This document shows positions 21,970 through 34,967 of a stretch of DNA of 64,000 bases, piece by piece. The translations under genes were made by a program, and so were the position numbers. Location: positions 1 through 64,000 of the forward strand of contig RBZT01000790.1 of NCBI GenBank assembly GCA_003693705.1, given 5' to 3'. The notes beneath the pieces are model-generated. The model saw only the letters and a list, made by a program, of their open reading frames with translations. It searched no databases and had not been told where the DNA came from. Source of the stretch: Polymyxa betae (taxonomy: Eukaryota > Endomyxa > Phytomyxea > Plasmodiophorida > Plasmodiophoridae). Every line of letters begins with the position of its first letter. Within the stretch, counting starts at the first letter, position 1.

Positions 21970-22942
21970 ATGCCTCGTAATTTCCAGATGGCGCTTCCAT
22001 ATGCTAGGCGCCAGGGCAAACGATTTGTTCGAATTCGGGCCCATGTCAATCCGTTATCATTCAGTGACCAATACGGTATGAATCCTGATATCGCGTAACC
22101 AAACGCAGGGTGTTCTTAGCTTTTACAGACTTTCCTGAGAATCCCGACTCGATTGATTGGACGACGTATTTCCCATTGTTTCGCAACACGGCGCCAGAAT
22201 CTCCGCTCGTTCTGGATAAATCTGTCAGTATAGTTGATGCTGGATGCGGATTCGGGGGTTTGTTGGAGGCCCTGGCACCTCATTTCCCGACTAAAATGAT
22301 TCTCGGAATGGAAATTCGAGAGCAGGTCGCTAAGCACGTCCGGAAGCGCATCGCTGAGCTTCAAGAACAAAAACGGGTGCTTTTTATTTTTCATTTTTAG
22401 ACTGTATTAGTTTCAGCCATCTCAATGGCTCTATAATTTAAACCATGAGATTGATGATTGTTAGGGCACAGAAGAATGGAACTCGACCGTGGCACCATTC
22501 TCGAATATTGGAATCTGCAACACGAACGTCATGAAATATTTCCCTCGATTTTTTTCAAAAGGCCAGCTCGAGAAGATGTTTTTCCTCTTCCCGGATCCGC
22601 ATTTCAAGAAATCCAACCATCGGCGTAGAATTATCTCCACAAATTTGCTCAGCGAGTATGCTTATGCTGTTAGGGTAATAGTTTTTAAACCTCTTTGCAA
22701 ATGTGTGTCATCAACAGTCGCAGGTCGGCGGCCTAATCTATAATATCACCGATGTCGAGGATCTCTACAATTGGACCGTGGATCGATTCGAGGCACATCC
22801 ATTGTTCGAACGTGTTTTAGAATCCGAACTGCAGGATGATATTGCCATACCGGCCATGTTCAAGACCGACGAAGCGCGCCGTGTAAAAAAGAATAACGGA
22901 AATACGTACATGAGCGTCTGGCGAAGAATCGAGGATAACTAG
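21970..22942 (+). CDS. METTL1: tRNA (guanine-N7)-methyltransferase
   Basis: METTL1 (yeast Trm8) methylates G46 of tRNA in the nucleus together with WDR4. The start [20 protein letters not shown] leads to RIRAHVNPL (family R.RAH.NP). After a 53-bp intron come WTTYFPLF, the SAM-binding [14 protein letters not shown] and [10 protein letters not shown]. Then follow [18 protein letters not shown] (the diagnostic FPDPH..K.H..R), [41 protein letters not shown] and a final VWRRIED. Length (about 265 residues) is typical. The WDR4 partner is not in this window. Confidence 0.95.
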
Positions 22943-23035
22943 ACACCGAATAAGTCTGAATCAATCTCGATATTTTATCAATGAAATTCGCGATGCATTT
23001 TCAGAAAAACCGAGTCATAAAATCATAGGTTGCTC

Positions 23036-25845
<2,810 letters not shown>

Positions 25846-26568
25846 TTTGATCTCGGTGCTTAGGATCGAATCAGCTCAAACAAAGTTGAGGCAGAGATAT
25901 TTCGTTGTGTCTGTAGAAGGTGCGCAGGTCCCGCCCCAGCCACATATTCCAAACACAGGTACTGACTGGGCGCAGCCCTACCATCGATATCGACCGATCT
26001 TTGCGATCGTCAAGCACGCGATGACCTGCAGCGAGGGGTCGGTTGGTCAGCCGATGCTGGACCTTCGAGTCTGCATCTAGATTGCAGCACTTCATAACTT
26101 GTTCGAGAATGACGACTTGAAGTCAATGCTTGAATCAAGATGAATCGGGTTGCGAAGAAACATTCTATCCATCCGATTGCTAGCGTATTGACTGTATAGC
26201 ATTATGGTATTTTTCTATTACCAATTCATTATAGCGTAATATAAGAAGCTACTTCGGATATTCTCAATGAGATTACATTGTTTGACTCAAAGATCTTGCT
26301 ACGTATTCTAGAGTAGAAACATTGAAGAATATCGTTCGTTAGCGGGCACGGATTCTTATAGTATGAAAGATAATCACCCGAAGAAAACTACAAATTGCAT
26401 GCGTGTATTCTTCATGAGTGACATGCTCGATCCACATCCTCATTGGGAGATACAGCAATGAATCCTGTTTGTGAGGTCAACGTTGCAGATCATTTGAGGG
26501 AAAATGTTTGAAAGTGAGTTATAGTTCAGAAGATCAACGATTCATAGTAAAGGTGCTGAACATGGTGT
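25846..26568. other. Intergenic, nothing recognised
   Basis: This stretch holds the VCP upstream region and the 3' flank of the next minus-strand gene. No supported frame or repeat was found. Confidence 0.5.
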
Positions 26569-28659
26569 TCAAAAAAGCAAAATTAGATAACAAAGCATAA
26601 ACCGGACATGTGCTTTACCATAGAAGGATCCAAATATCGACACAATGAATGAATCCTGAGGTAACTTCCAGCGTTTCGTGATTTTCTGACCAGGAAGTGC
26701 CAGCTTTTGAATACGAACCGCCTCGCATCGGCAGATCTTCCAGGAAGTATCCTTATATCCGGTTGTAAGGCTCCCGGAAGACCCCTGGGAAGTATCCAAA
26801 GCGTTCATGTCATGACGGTACCAAAGCGCCATTCCTTGAGGGATAGGAAACAGAAAGATCTCGATGCAGAAGTTCTTCAGGCATGAAGTTTCGTCTTCAA
26901 TTGCCTCGAATGACATGGTTGAGGGATATGGTAGGCGGCTTAAAATGGCCTCAATTAGGGCGAACTCGTTTTCGATTTCAGTAGTGTTTGCTGATCGCAA
27001 TAGGAAATTTCTATCACTGAATTCTACGAGGTGTTTTTCGAGAGCATGTCTGAGCATAGTAAGAGTTAATACAACGAAAGTGAGATGAACAGCTTACATG
27101 ATTTGTGATGTACGAGTTTCAATCACAGCGCTGATTTGCCATTGCAGCATCAGATCGCCTTCCCTGAGATAGACTGTTAGATTCAGCAAAACAGAACGAA
27201 ACACGACTGGCGAAAACATTGGCGTTCACTACGAGTAAAGTTCATAAATAAGCTCCAATCTTACTCTGACAGCTGTTTCAGTGGAATAGCGTCCAGTAGC
27301 TGGATTAATACTGGAAGCAACGGGGTGGTGGAGAGGGCTACGTGCCGAAGGATCCATACAGCAGTATTGGGACCCTCGATATCCCCCAGTAAAGCCAGTA
27401 CAAGGGGTATATTGAACAGAAGCTCACGAGACCATCGCCTAGCAAAACCCATACATTAGCGATAGGATCTCGTTTCTTTTGGTAGCAAAGAAAATCCAAA
27501 TCCGGGAATCTGGGAAAACAAGGAGAAAGAGTACTGTAGTACCATACGGGAGTTGGAAAATTTTGTGGCAATCGGGAAGTATTTGACGCACAAAAGCACG
27601 AACAGCCTTTGGAGCATCGTTCTTATCAAGAACCGATAATGCATCAGCGCAGCGACATTTCCAGCGTTTAGCCATGCGGTGATGTAAGAGATGTCTACCC
27701 CGTTTTCGGCGCCACCACCTCGAACTGGTTACTCGCAAACGGATTGGCCGAGAATGACGAGGATGTTTTGGTGGGCAGCCGATCCGCAAATCCTTTTCAA
27801 CGTTCGCAAAGACGCAGCGTGACCAGCGGAAGTCGACAAACCGGCATGCCGCCAGGTCTTTCCCGAACCGAATCTTAGCATCGAGACAATTTGTCGCAAT
27901 ATCGTAGATTTTGGAGAAATCCAACTGACTCAGGCAACGGGTGTAGACGGCCATCGATGCTAGATCAAAAAGAAGCGAGATGATCCTTTGCTTGTCTTTT
28001 AATCGGAAAAACTGGACAGCGCGAAACAGGAAGTTTAGCTCGCGATCCGATAAGTTGAATATGAAGATCTAATTTCCTATCAGACAAAATACTTTGCTAT
28101 CAACCGAGCTGGAAATTTCATAGCAAGATACTGCAACAAAGTAGGCAAAACGGTTTAAAACGTGAAATTGAAGGCTACGTTTCTTTACCGGTTGCTCACA
28201 GAAAAGTGTGATGTACACCAAGGGCAGTCCAAAGACCACCAAGTTGGGAAGGCTTTGTTTCTCGATGTAATCCATCATATCCAGCACTTCTTCATGGCAG
28301 ATATCAATAGTATCACGAATAATGACGGAGAAGAGCGCCCGAAGACGATCCCGCCCAAGAGCTTTCAAGAATTCGTTGAACGGCACATCCCCATCGCTGA
28401 TTGAACTGCTAACCAGCGGATCCGCAGAACTGATTCCATCAGGTGGTCGGTGTAGCAATGGGAGTTCGTCGAACACCGAATCAAGATTCGAGTCTGTTAA
28501 TGACGGATACAGCATGGCCAGGCTCATGTTGGGGTCTGCAACGGCTGCAGTAACAGCTGCCATCCCAATTAGAGCCTGAGACATAAATATTCCTAACAGC
28601 AGTGCCCAACTAATCATTGGCATGGCCATCGGTCGCTGGCCTCTCTCGCCAAATGACAA
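26569..28659 (-). CDS. Helical multi-exon protein, possible NELF-B (COBRA1) homologue
   Basis: Exons encode an all-helical protein. Resemblances to NELF-B, a subunit of the negative elongation factor that pauses RNA polymerase II, are SLPNLVVFGLPLVYITLF with PVKKRSLQF (NELF-B: MPSLQPVVMCVMKHLPKVPEKKL), SQLDFSKIYDI..NCLDAKIR (LDVGEIC...CLDACIR) and NPFASN (DPFAIN). These are short and were matched from memory, so the assignment is tentative. Introns around 28070, 27820, 27480 and 27100 were not fully resolved, and the 3' end is approximate. Confidence 0.4.
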
Positions 28660-29627
28660 AGGTCAAAGACTCAAAGGAAGCCGTCTTGCTTCTACGGAGA
28701 TTCAGTATTTTGACTTCCCCTATTCTTTTCACCCTACTGATTACCGGTATTTCCCCTGGACTATGCTGGTGTTAGGATTTGATTGCTATAGTGCCAGCTC
28801 GGCTTTTGGTATCACTATGCAAACTTTACACTCTTTTGACTCTAAAACGCAAATGGTTGCAGTTGTTAGATAAGAAATTACATTGAGTACTTTTAATGTT
28901 TACCTTTGTTTCTGTTAATCTCAAAGAGTTTTGTCATTTCACGGATCAGCTTCCCTTTGGCCTTTCTCTTCAATGCTGCCACATTTTTTATACAAAACCG
29001 TCGAATTTTGCCGCACCTGCAATCGGAATCATTTTCCGAAGTGAGTGTCCTTGCTCAGCTGAAAATTCAGATTCAATCAATGCGAACAATGCAACTTGCG
29101 CTGGGGCTGATTTCATATTGAAATGAGGTCATGCTAGTTGCTGAGTTTGAACGACTCTTCAAGAAACTGCAAACCTTTCCCATTGCAATCAATGTTTTTA
29201 GAGATTTTCTTTTGAAGCCCCAAACTGCTGTCAGCAGAATTGATATTACTCCTACTTTGCAGAGACATAAGAACAATCAGTCTAGCATTGAATGAATCTT
29301 GGCTTTCGAGAAAGGGCAATTTTATGTCAGGCCTAGCTTATAGAAGTATTGCGATAAACTCTAAATCTTGAAACAGCAGAAATTGATTATAAGTTAGGCT
29401 TCTGTTTTCCCGCTTCTTTACTCTACACAGAGATTGATTTCAGCTTGCAACAATCTTTAATGGCTCGGTCTCCATTAGTATTGGTGCTTTCACAACATTT
29501 CGTGCTGACGATCCACAGCGGTATAACTTCTGCCTGTTAATTTCGAACAAACCCTGTAATAGAAGTTTGACCATCACCTGTAATATCAATCCAAGACAAG
29601 ATAATCATAATCTTAGACAATAAAAGT
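28660..29627. other. Intergenic, nothing recognised
   Basis: An AT-rich gap of nearly 1 kb. Open frames here are short and unlike proteins. No repeat or RNA gene was seen. Confidence 0.55.
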
Positions 29628-30494
29628 TTATGGTTTGTCTTGGGTTTTGTCGTAGTATATCATAGCATAGATCGCCAATAGCAACCGATGTTGTTCTGGG
29701 CAGTGCTGGGCCAGGCGTCGCATCTGGTCGTTGTCAACATGGCAAAGACTAATTCGATCCATTTCTTGGAACAAGGCGGCCTGGAGGTGTTGCAGCGCTG
29801 TATTATCATCGGCTTCATGGTCCCGGCTGTAGCCACGTAAGCAGTATCCGATTCTATCAATGGATGACACCAGGGCTCGCCCGCCTTTTCGTAAAGCATC
29901 ATCGTCGCGGATGTGGACAAGCTTCTCAGTAACTTCCATAACCTTCGCCTTCAGCGCTCCATTATGATGATGAAAGGCGGAGCCGACCATCACAGTTACA
30001 AATCCATCACCATACATTTCAGCTGCCCGACGCCAGTTCGGGTCGGCAAGCAGATCCTGGAAGCCATATTCGAAATTCAGAGAGCCCTCATTGACGCCAG
30101 CATCCGCATCGGTCTCGTTAAAGGACTTGGCAGGTGCGGCCAGAACATAGATGGCTTTAATAAGGACATCAATGAAGAATGACGGAGTGGGGTCTGAGAC
30201 CACCACCCCACCAACGAAATCCGAAGGTAACATCATACGACACATTGTACGTGGCAGACGGTATCCAATGCCAGACCTCAACGATGTCGTAGACCAAGGT
30301 CGGTGGCCAACGGAGATCGAGGGCTGTAACGAAATCGCCATTGGGTAACGAACAGGAAACGAATTCGCCCGCATCACCCTGGGACCTGGCACTGACATAG
30401 TGGTCGCTGCGGATGCCGACGCCGATCCTATATCGACAACCATGATGGCCAGGGCCAGGGCCAGTACGAGCTGGGTCGTATGCGATTGTTCCAT
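29628..30494 (-). CDS. Secreted or lumenal protein, unknown
   Basis: Taken from the ATG giving MEQSHTTQLVLALALAIMVV, the N-terminus is a classical signal peptide with likely cleavage after an Ala/Ser run. The single-exon body (about 289 residues) contains a glycosylation site (NET), an alpha-helical second half (DPNWRRAAEMYGDG, TALQHLQAALFQEMDRIS) and few cysteines. An upstream in-frame ATG at 30623 would bury the signal peptide and is less likely. No domain was recognised. It may be lineage-specific. Confidence 0.55.
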   Translation of the reverse strand: MEQSHTTQLVLALALAIMVVDIGSASASAATTMSVPGPRVMRANSFPVRYPMAISLQPSISVGHRPWSTTSLRSGIGYRLPRTMCRMMLPSDFVGGVVVSDPTPSFFIDVLIKAIYVLAAPAKSFNETDADAGVNEGSLNFEYGFQDLLADPNWRRAAEMYGDGFVTVMVGSAFHHHNGALKAKVMEVTEKLVHIRDDDALRKGGRALVSSIDRIGYCLRGYSRDHEADDNTALQHLQAALFQEMDRISLCHVDNDQMRRLAQHCPEQHRLLLAIYAMIYYDKTQDKP

Positions 30495-30623
30495 GCTGAC
30501 GACGCCAGTTGTGATTAACGAAATCTGACGCGATCGAGCGCGGCGTGAGGCTGGGTCTAAAAATAGATTCGGCGCGACAATTGCTTTATGTTTCCAGCTC
30601 AATGGCAACTGTGAACTGTCCAA

Positions 30624-31533
30624 GGAATGGTCGTCTCACCTGAAGGATGATCTGGAACGCCGTTCTAGCCCAGAAACTAATTGTTTGAAATTTCTCACGG
30701 TATCGGTGTGATTGAAGACGAATCAGTTTTTGGAATGAGCGGCTAAAGCCAAAATGGCCCTGATGCTGCCGCCTTCAAGCTGCGACACAGCCATACGCAT
30801 GTTCCTAACTAAGCGCCAATTGCTAGATGAGAAGTATTCAAGCAGTGTAACATTATATGACAAGGGCGGTACGAAATCGGGAAGAGATTAAGCCGTTAGT
30901 CATTAGGACCAATTGATCTAGCAGCAACTTGGCTGTCTCGGTTTCGCCACCGAGTGGTATTTATCTTCCCGGGACCATTTGGGGATAGGAATCGTGGTTC
31001 CTGCTCTGCTTTGGTAAACGTTGTACACTTAAAACTATGTTAATACCCAATGTCGAAAAACATATAGCCTGCGCTAAGCCAGCAGCATCCTTAGTACCGA
31101 TTTAAACGTCAACCTCATTTTGGCACGCCAAAGAAAGAGCAGCAAGCCCAATATTTAGGCTTTGCCGAGAATCGATCTCTGACTTTTGTTGTTACTGACA
31201 GCTGCGATGTGAGACAATGGAAAGTAACTGCAGCAGATGATCTATCGACCGTCGCTCAACGTTGCGAAACAATCGGGATTCAAAGAGTAATGCAGTTCCA
31301 TTGCATTTTCAGAGAAAGCAATTTTAAATTGAATGACGTCATACCCAATTGGTCAACGAATACCATCCTAAAAAACGTGGAGCACGGGAGCAGGGGTTCA
31401 AGCTGTTGCTGATTCTCGGTTTCAATTAAAGAGCCCTTCACTCAAATGCACGAAAGCATCAGATAAAGATATATTTAAAATATTCAATATCAAGCAATCA
31501 ACTTAGGCGCCTTCCTTGAACATTTACCCAGCT
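30624..31533. other. Intergenic, nothing recognised
   Basis: No supported frame, RNA or repeat was found in this gap between two minus-strand genes. Confidence 0.5.
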
Positions 31534-32618
31534 TCATTGATTACGCCGAAGGTATTGCATCAGAAACCCGAATGCGAAGAACCTAAAAATCAACTCAGCC
31601 TGGTCAGCAATGAGCAGCATTGGGCCAGTATACCCAGTGGCGGCGATCGATCGTTCGACAGCTCGTGTTTGAAAATCTTCAACAATGTCTTCGACAGACG
31701 ACGTCGTGACGACAGCCACATCCGGCGGAAACAACGACCACCTGGCGAACCCATCTTTTAGCGAAGAAACAGATATAGGGCGGGCCAGTATTACAGACCA
31801 TGGCGTTCGAGATAATCTCACACGATTCGATGAATCGCGCTCGATCTTGGAAATCACAACCGCTTCGCAATTATCGGGTAGGACGGAGACCCTTTCGATA
31901 TGTTCAAATGGTAGCCGGACGCTTAGCAACGCCGCCACGAAGGACGACCAAAACGGGCGCACCTGCTCGGTCTTCTCGCTGATCTATCAGATCGATAGTG
32001 AGCCAACGGCAACTTGTAGCTTGGCACACAGACTGTGTTTAGCAGATCGGGGCAGAAGATTCGCGGCAACGACGCCGAGAACTGCCGCGAAATCCATAGT
32101 TGCTCCGAATCGTCCGAGCTGGACGTCGCCACGAAAAACGGCGCCACGCGCACGTCCTGCGACAGGAACATCTCCCGCAACGCTCCATAATAGCTGACGT
32201 ACCGCCCTAGTAGCCTTTATCAGGCAAGGGGTGAAGGGCGACCTGATGCCGACCGACCCGTATGAACATGCGATAGAATCACGACCGGTTTCGGGGACAG
32301 CTCGTTCCGTATCGGGTCCGGGCTCCGAATCCAGCCATGGACCTTGACGAGACCTAGCGCAGCTCAGCACTGCGGGTCCACAACGACCAGGGAAGTCAGA
32401 CCGGTGGGTTTGGACAGATCCAGTTTGGAGAGGTCCTGAAAGAGGAATGAGAGTGAGGCGGCGAATGGGGGACGGCGGCCTACACGACAATCGGGGGCGC
32501 CGGCGATCGACCTAGCCCGGATCACATCGCGAATGGCGCCGATCAGGTACAGGCCACCGACCGTATGGAGACCGTAGACGACGGTGGCCCAGATCGCATC
32601 CGATGTCGACGACTCCAT
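31534..32618 (-). CDS. Unknown protein, possibly with N-terminal membrane segment
   Basis: The downstream exons splice cleanly. MAGFGARTRYGTS (from 32338) joins LLGRYVSYYGALREMFLSQD, then VRVAPFFVATSSSDDSEQLW and LPRIFCPDLLNT. A 51-bp intron then leads to ISEKTEQVRPFWSSFVAALL and DIVEDFQTRAVERSI, with a stop at 31534. An upstream exon beginning MESSTSDAIWATVVYGLHTV (32618) contains a hydrophobic segment and can be joined in phase through a 34-bp intron, but the gene might start at 32338 instead. No family was recognised. Confidence 0.5.
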
Positions 32619-32761
32619 CTCCAGGGGATGGAATCTGTATCTGAGGCTTCTTCTAATTGCGCTGCGTGATGAGAGTGACCTCCATAACCATAACGACTCT
32701 CCCTATTCAGCGACTCTATCGCCCTGCCTTCCTGCGACGGCTGCTGGCGTCTGGTCCGTCC

Positions 32762-32868
32762 AGCTGACAGACGCCTTCTCGGGAGTGACAGGACGAAGCT
32801 GACAGACGCCTTCTCGGGAGTGACAGGACCAAGCTGACAGACGCCTTCTCGGGGAGTGACGGGACGGG
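32762..32868. repeat. Three tandem copies of a 35-bp unit
   Basis: The unit begins AGCTGACAGACGCCTTCTCG and ends in GAGTGACAGGACNA. Copies one and two differ by one base, and copy three has an extra G and small changes. It sits 20-130 bases beyond the stop codon of the 32890-34491 gene, so probably in its 3' UTR. Confidence 0.9.
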
Positions 32869-32889
32869 CATAGATGACGTCGACCTCGA

Positions 32890-34491
32890 TTATGTAATCC
32901 CCTCCGACATGATTGCATCGGTCGTATTGATGATGGTCCGGTACTGGATCGTGGCCATGGCAGCGGCTGCTCCCGACACCATGATGATGACCGCAGCAAG
33001 GCCGAACGAAGCCCAGGCCCCGGACCACATCGCCAGGCCCGCTGATAGTACGAGAAAGACGACCGAGCCGCAGGCCGATACCTGCACGATCCGCATCAGC
33101 TTCGACGCCGTCGTCTCGATCGTTCGCCGCGCGACGACAACCACGTTGACCTCGGCGAGCTCCGCCGCGTTCATGGCGGCGTGACAATCATGAGCGCTGC
33201 GCATTTGTTCTTGCAGCGCTCGCGACTCGCGATGGATCAGGAACCAGAGAATGGCGTACACGCCCACGACGACGAACAGTTGGGGTTCGTGGGCGGCCAT
33301 GGCCGTGATCAAGGCGCTGACCACGAGGACGCTCAGTACGACGGTCAGGCCGAGACTGAATCGGTCGAGATGGTCGACGGTCCAGAGCATGGCGGCGATC
33401 GCCGTCGCATCCGTGGCGGCGACCTGCGCCCCGGGCGGCGGAATCGCCGGGATTTCCACGCTCTCCTGGTTCGAACCCATCGTGAACGACGACTCGCTGT
33501 CTTCCGGCGGCGCCTGCGGCTTCGGCGCCTTCTTCGGTTTCGCCGGCTGCTTCTTCGGTTTCGATTTCGGCGCAGGGCGGACCGGAGTCGGGGTTCGCGC
33601 GTTCTCAATATCGTCGTCCTGGTCGTCGTCGAAGTTTTCGCGGTTGCCGGACGAGCCCGAATCGGATTCGGTGCGAATATGCGCGAAGATCGATAGGGCG
33701 TCAGATTCCGCGGCCGCCTCTGAATCGTCGTACCGATTTCGAACTGGAGACGGCTGCGTATGGACGGGAGCTGAACGCCTTTCGGGCGTTTTCGTGCGGG
33801 TGTTCTTCGGCGGTGCCCTGCCATCATCGTGACGTCGTCGTACCGGGGCCTGCTGCCTCTCCGAGTGTGCGTTGTGCGACGGCTCCGAATCGTTGTCGAA
33901 CGTTCTTCGATGAGAAGGCGTCTGATGATGGTTTGTCATACGTCGATCGCCCCGATTCGTGTTTCGTGGCGCCTCCAGATCGTCGTAGAGGTCACGATGG
34001 CGCTGATGCGTCGCTGGTCGCGAGTTCGCCGAGCGCGTGTCTTCCCAATAGTCGTCATAGTCGTCGTGGCGGCGTTGCTGCGGCGCTTGTCGTGCCTTGG
34101 CTGATTCCCAGCGTCGTGTGTCGTCATCGGAATCGTCGAGATGGTATGGCGGGTGTCGCTGGCGGTTCGCTGACGTCCACGAAGGTTGTTTTCGAGGCGG
34201 TGCCGGGTCCGTCATGTGCCGGGCTCTCGTTCTTTGCCCATGCGGCTGGGGCTGCCAGAGATCTTCGTCGTCGTCGAAATTGATACGAGTAGGTCGAGCC
34301 TGTTGTGATTCGTCGTCGTCGTAGCCGCGATATCGGGATGGCTGCGACGTCCTGTTGGACTGAGCGCGGCGTTCCCGCCCATACGCCCGGTCGTCATCGA
34401 TCAAAGACGGCGACGAACGTCTTCGGTAGACGTCGCGACGATGGTAGTGCCGGTCCACGTCGTATGGATTCGGGTCGTCATCGTCGAACAT
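32890..34491 (-). CDS. Mixed-charge disordered protein with four C-terminal transmembrane segments
   Basis: The 533-residue frame has no intron. Residues 1-340 are low-complexity Asp/Arg/His/Gln sequence (MFDDDDPNPYDVDRHY, DDSDDDTRRW, RHDDYDDYW) with a basic Lys/Pro stretch near 310-330 (KSKPKKQPAKPKKAPKP). The C-terminal part has hydrophobic helices at about 377-397, 400-416, 468-486 and 490-510, separated by a helical loop (RESRALQEQMRSAHDCHAAM). The region is visibly richer in G+C than its flanks. A tetraspan membrane protein with a long charged tail is the safest description. Confidence 0.6.
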   Translation of the reverse strand: MFDDDDPNPYDVDRHYHRRDVYRRRSSPSLIDDDRAYGRERRAQSNRTSQPSRYRGYDDDESQQARPTRINFDDDEDLWQPQPHGQRTRARHMTDPAPPRKQPSWTSANRQRHPPYHLDDSDDDTRRWESAKARQAPQQRRHDDYDDYWEDTRSANSRPATHQRHRDLYDDLEAPRNTNRGDRRMTNHHQTPSHRRTFDNDSEPSHNAHSERQQAPVRRRHDDGRAPPKNTRTKTPERRSAPVHTQPSPVRNRYDDSEAAAESDALSIFAHIRTESDSGSSGNRENFDDDQDDDIENARTPTPVRPAPKSKPKKQPAKPKKAPKPQAPPEDSESSFTMGSNQESVEIPAIPPPGAQVAATDATAIAAMLWTVDHLDRFSLGLTVVLSVLVVSALITAMAAHEPQLFVVVGVYAILWFLIHRESRALQEQMRSAHDCHAAMNAAELAEVNVVVVARRTIETTASKLMRIVQVSACGSVVFLVLSAGLAMWSGAWASFGLAAVIIMVSGAAAAMATIQYRTIINTTDAIMSEGIT

Positions 34492-34967
34492 AGAAGCGAC
34501 TAAACATTGAATGGCACGCGACCATCAGGACAATGTTGTGTGTATGAGAGCAAAAATTACCGAATGCTTCGTGAGGCCAGTGTTGGCTCATTCCCATTAA
34601 ACTCGCTTCACTTCTGATGTCCCCTATAGTCCATGGGATTTACTTTGCGAATAAATCTGACTGTTTTTTTCCACCTTGATAACGTCAATCGGGTCTGGTC
34701 CTGACCGAAAACCTGAACAGAGCGGTATTCTGGCTCATGGCCAGGCAGGATGTTGACCTGCCGCGCTGCCTTCGCTTTCCATCTCGTGCCTTCGAATTTG
34801 TTCCGCTTCTGGCTGCAGCGAACCGAAGGTCCGCGCAGTCTACTTGCTGTTGCTGTTGGCTGGGATGAGCCTTACATGGGTGGGCTGCTGGTCGCCCCAG
34901 CTCATGAGAATCTCGGCGCGGCCCCATCTCAAGTCGTCTCTATGACGAAGCTTCAACTTCGAGCTCA
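34492..34967. other. Divergent promoter region
   Basis: This stretch separates the start codons of the tetraspan protein (minus) and the chloride transporter (plus). No motif stood out. Confidence 0.4.

Noticed and set aside
32762-32868. Tandem repeat considered as a CRISPR array
   Set aside because: Units are directly contiguous with no spacers, in a eukaryotic gene context.
33181-34324. Plus-strand frames opposite the charged tetraspan gene
   Set aside because: Composition is the mirror of Asp/Arg-rich codons (Val/Ser/Arg), and no domain is visible. The minus strand has the transmembrane segments and one uninterrupted frame.
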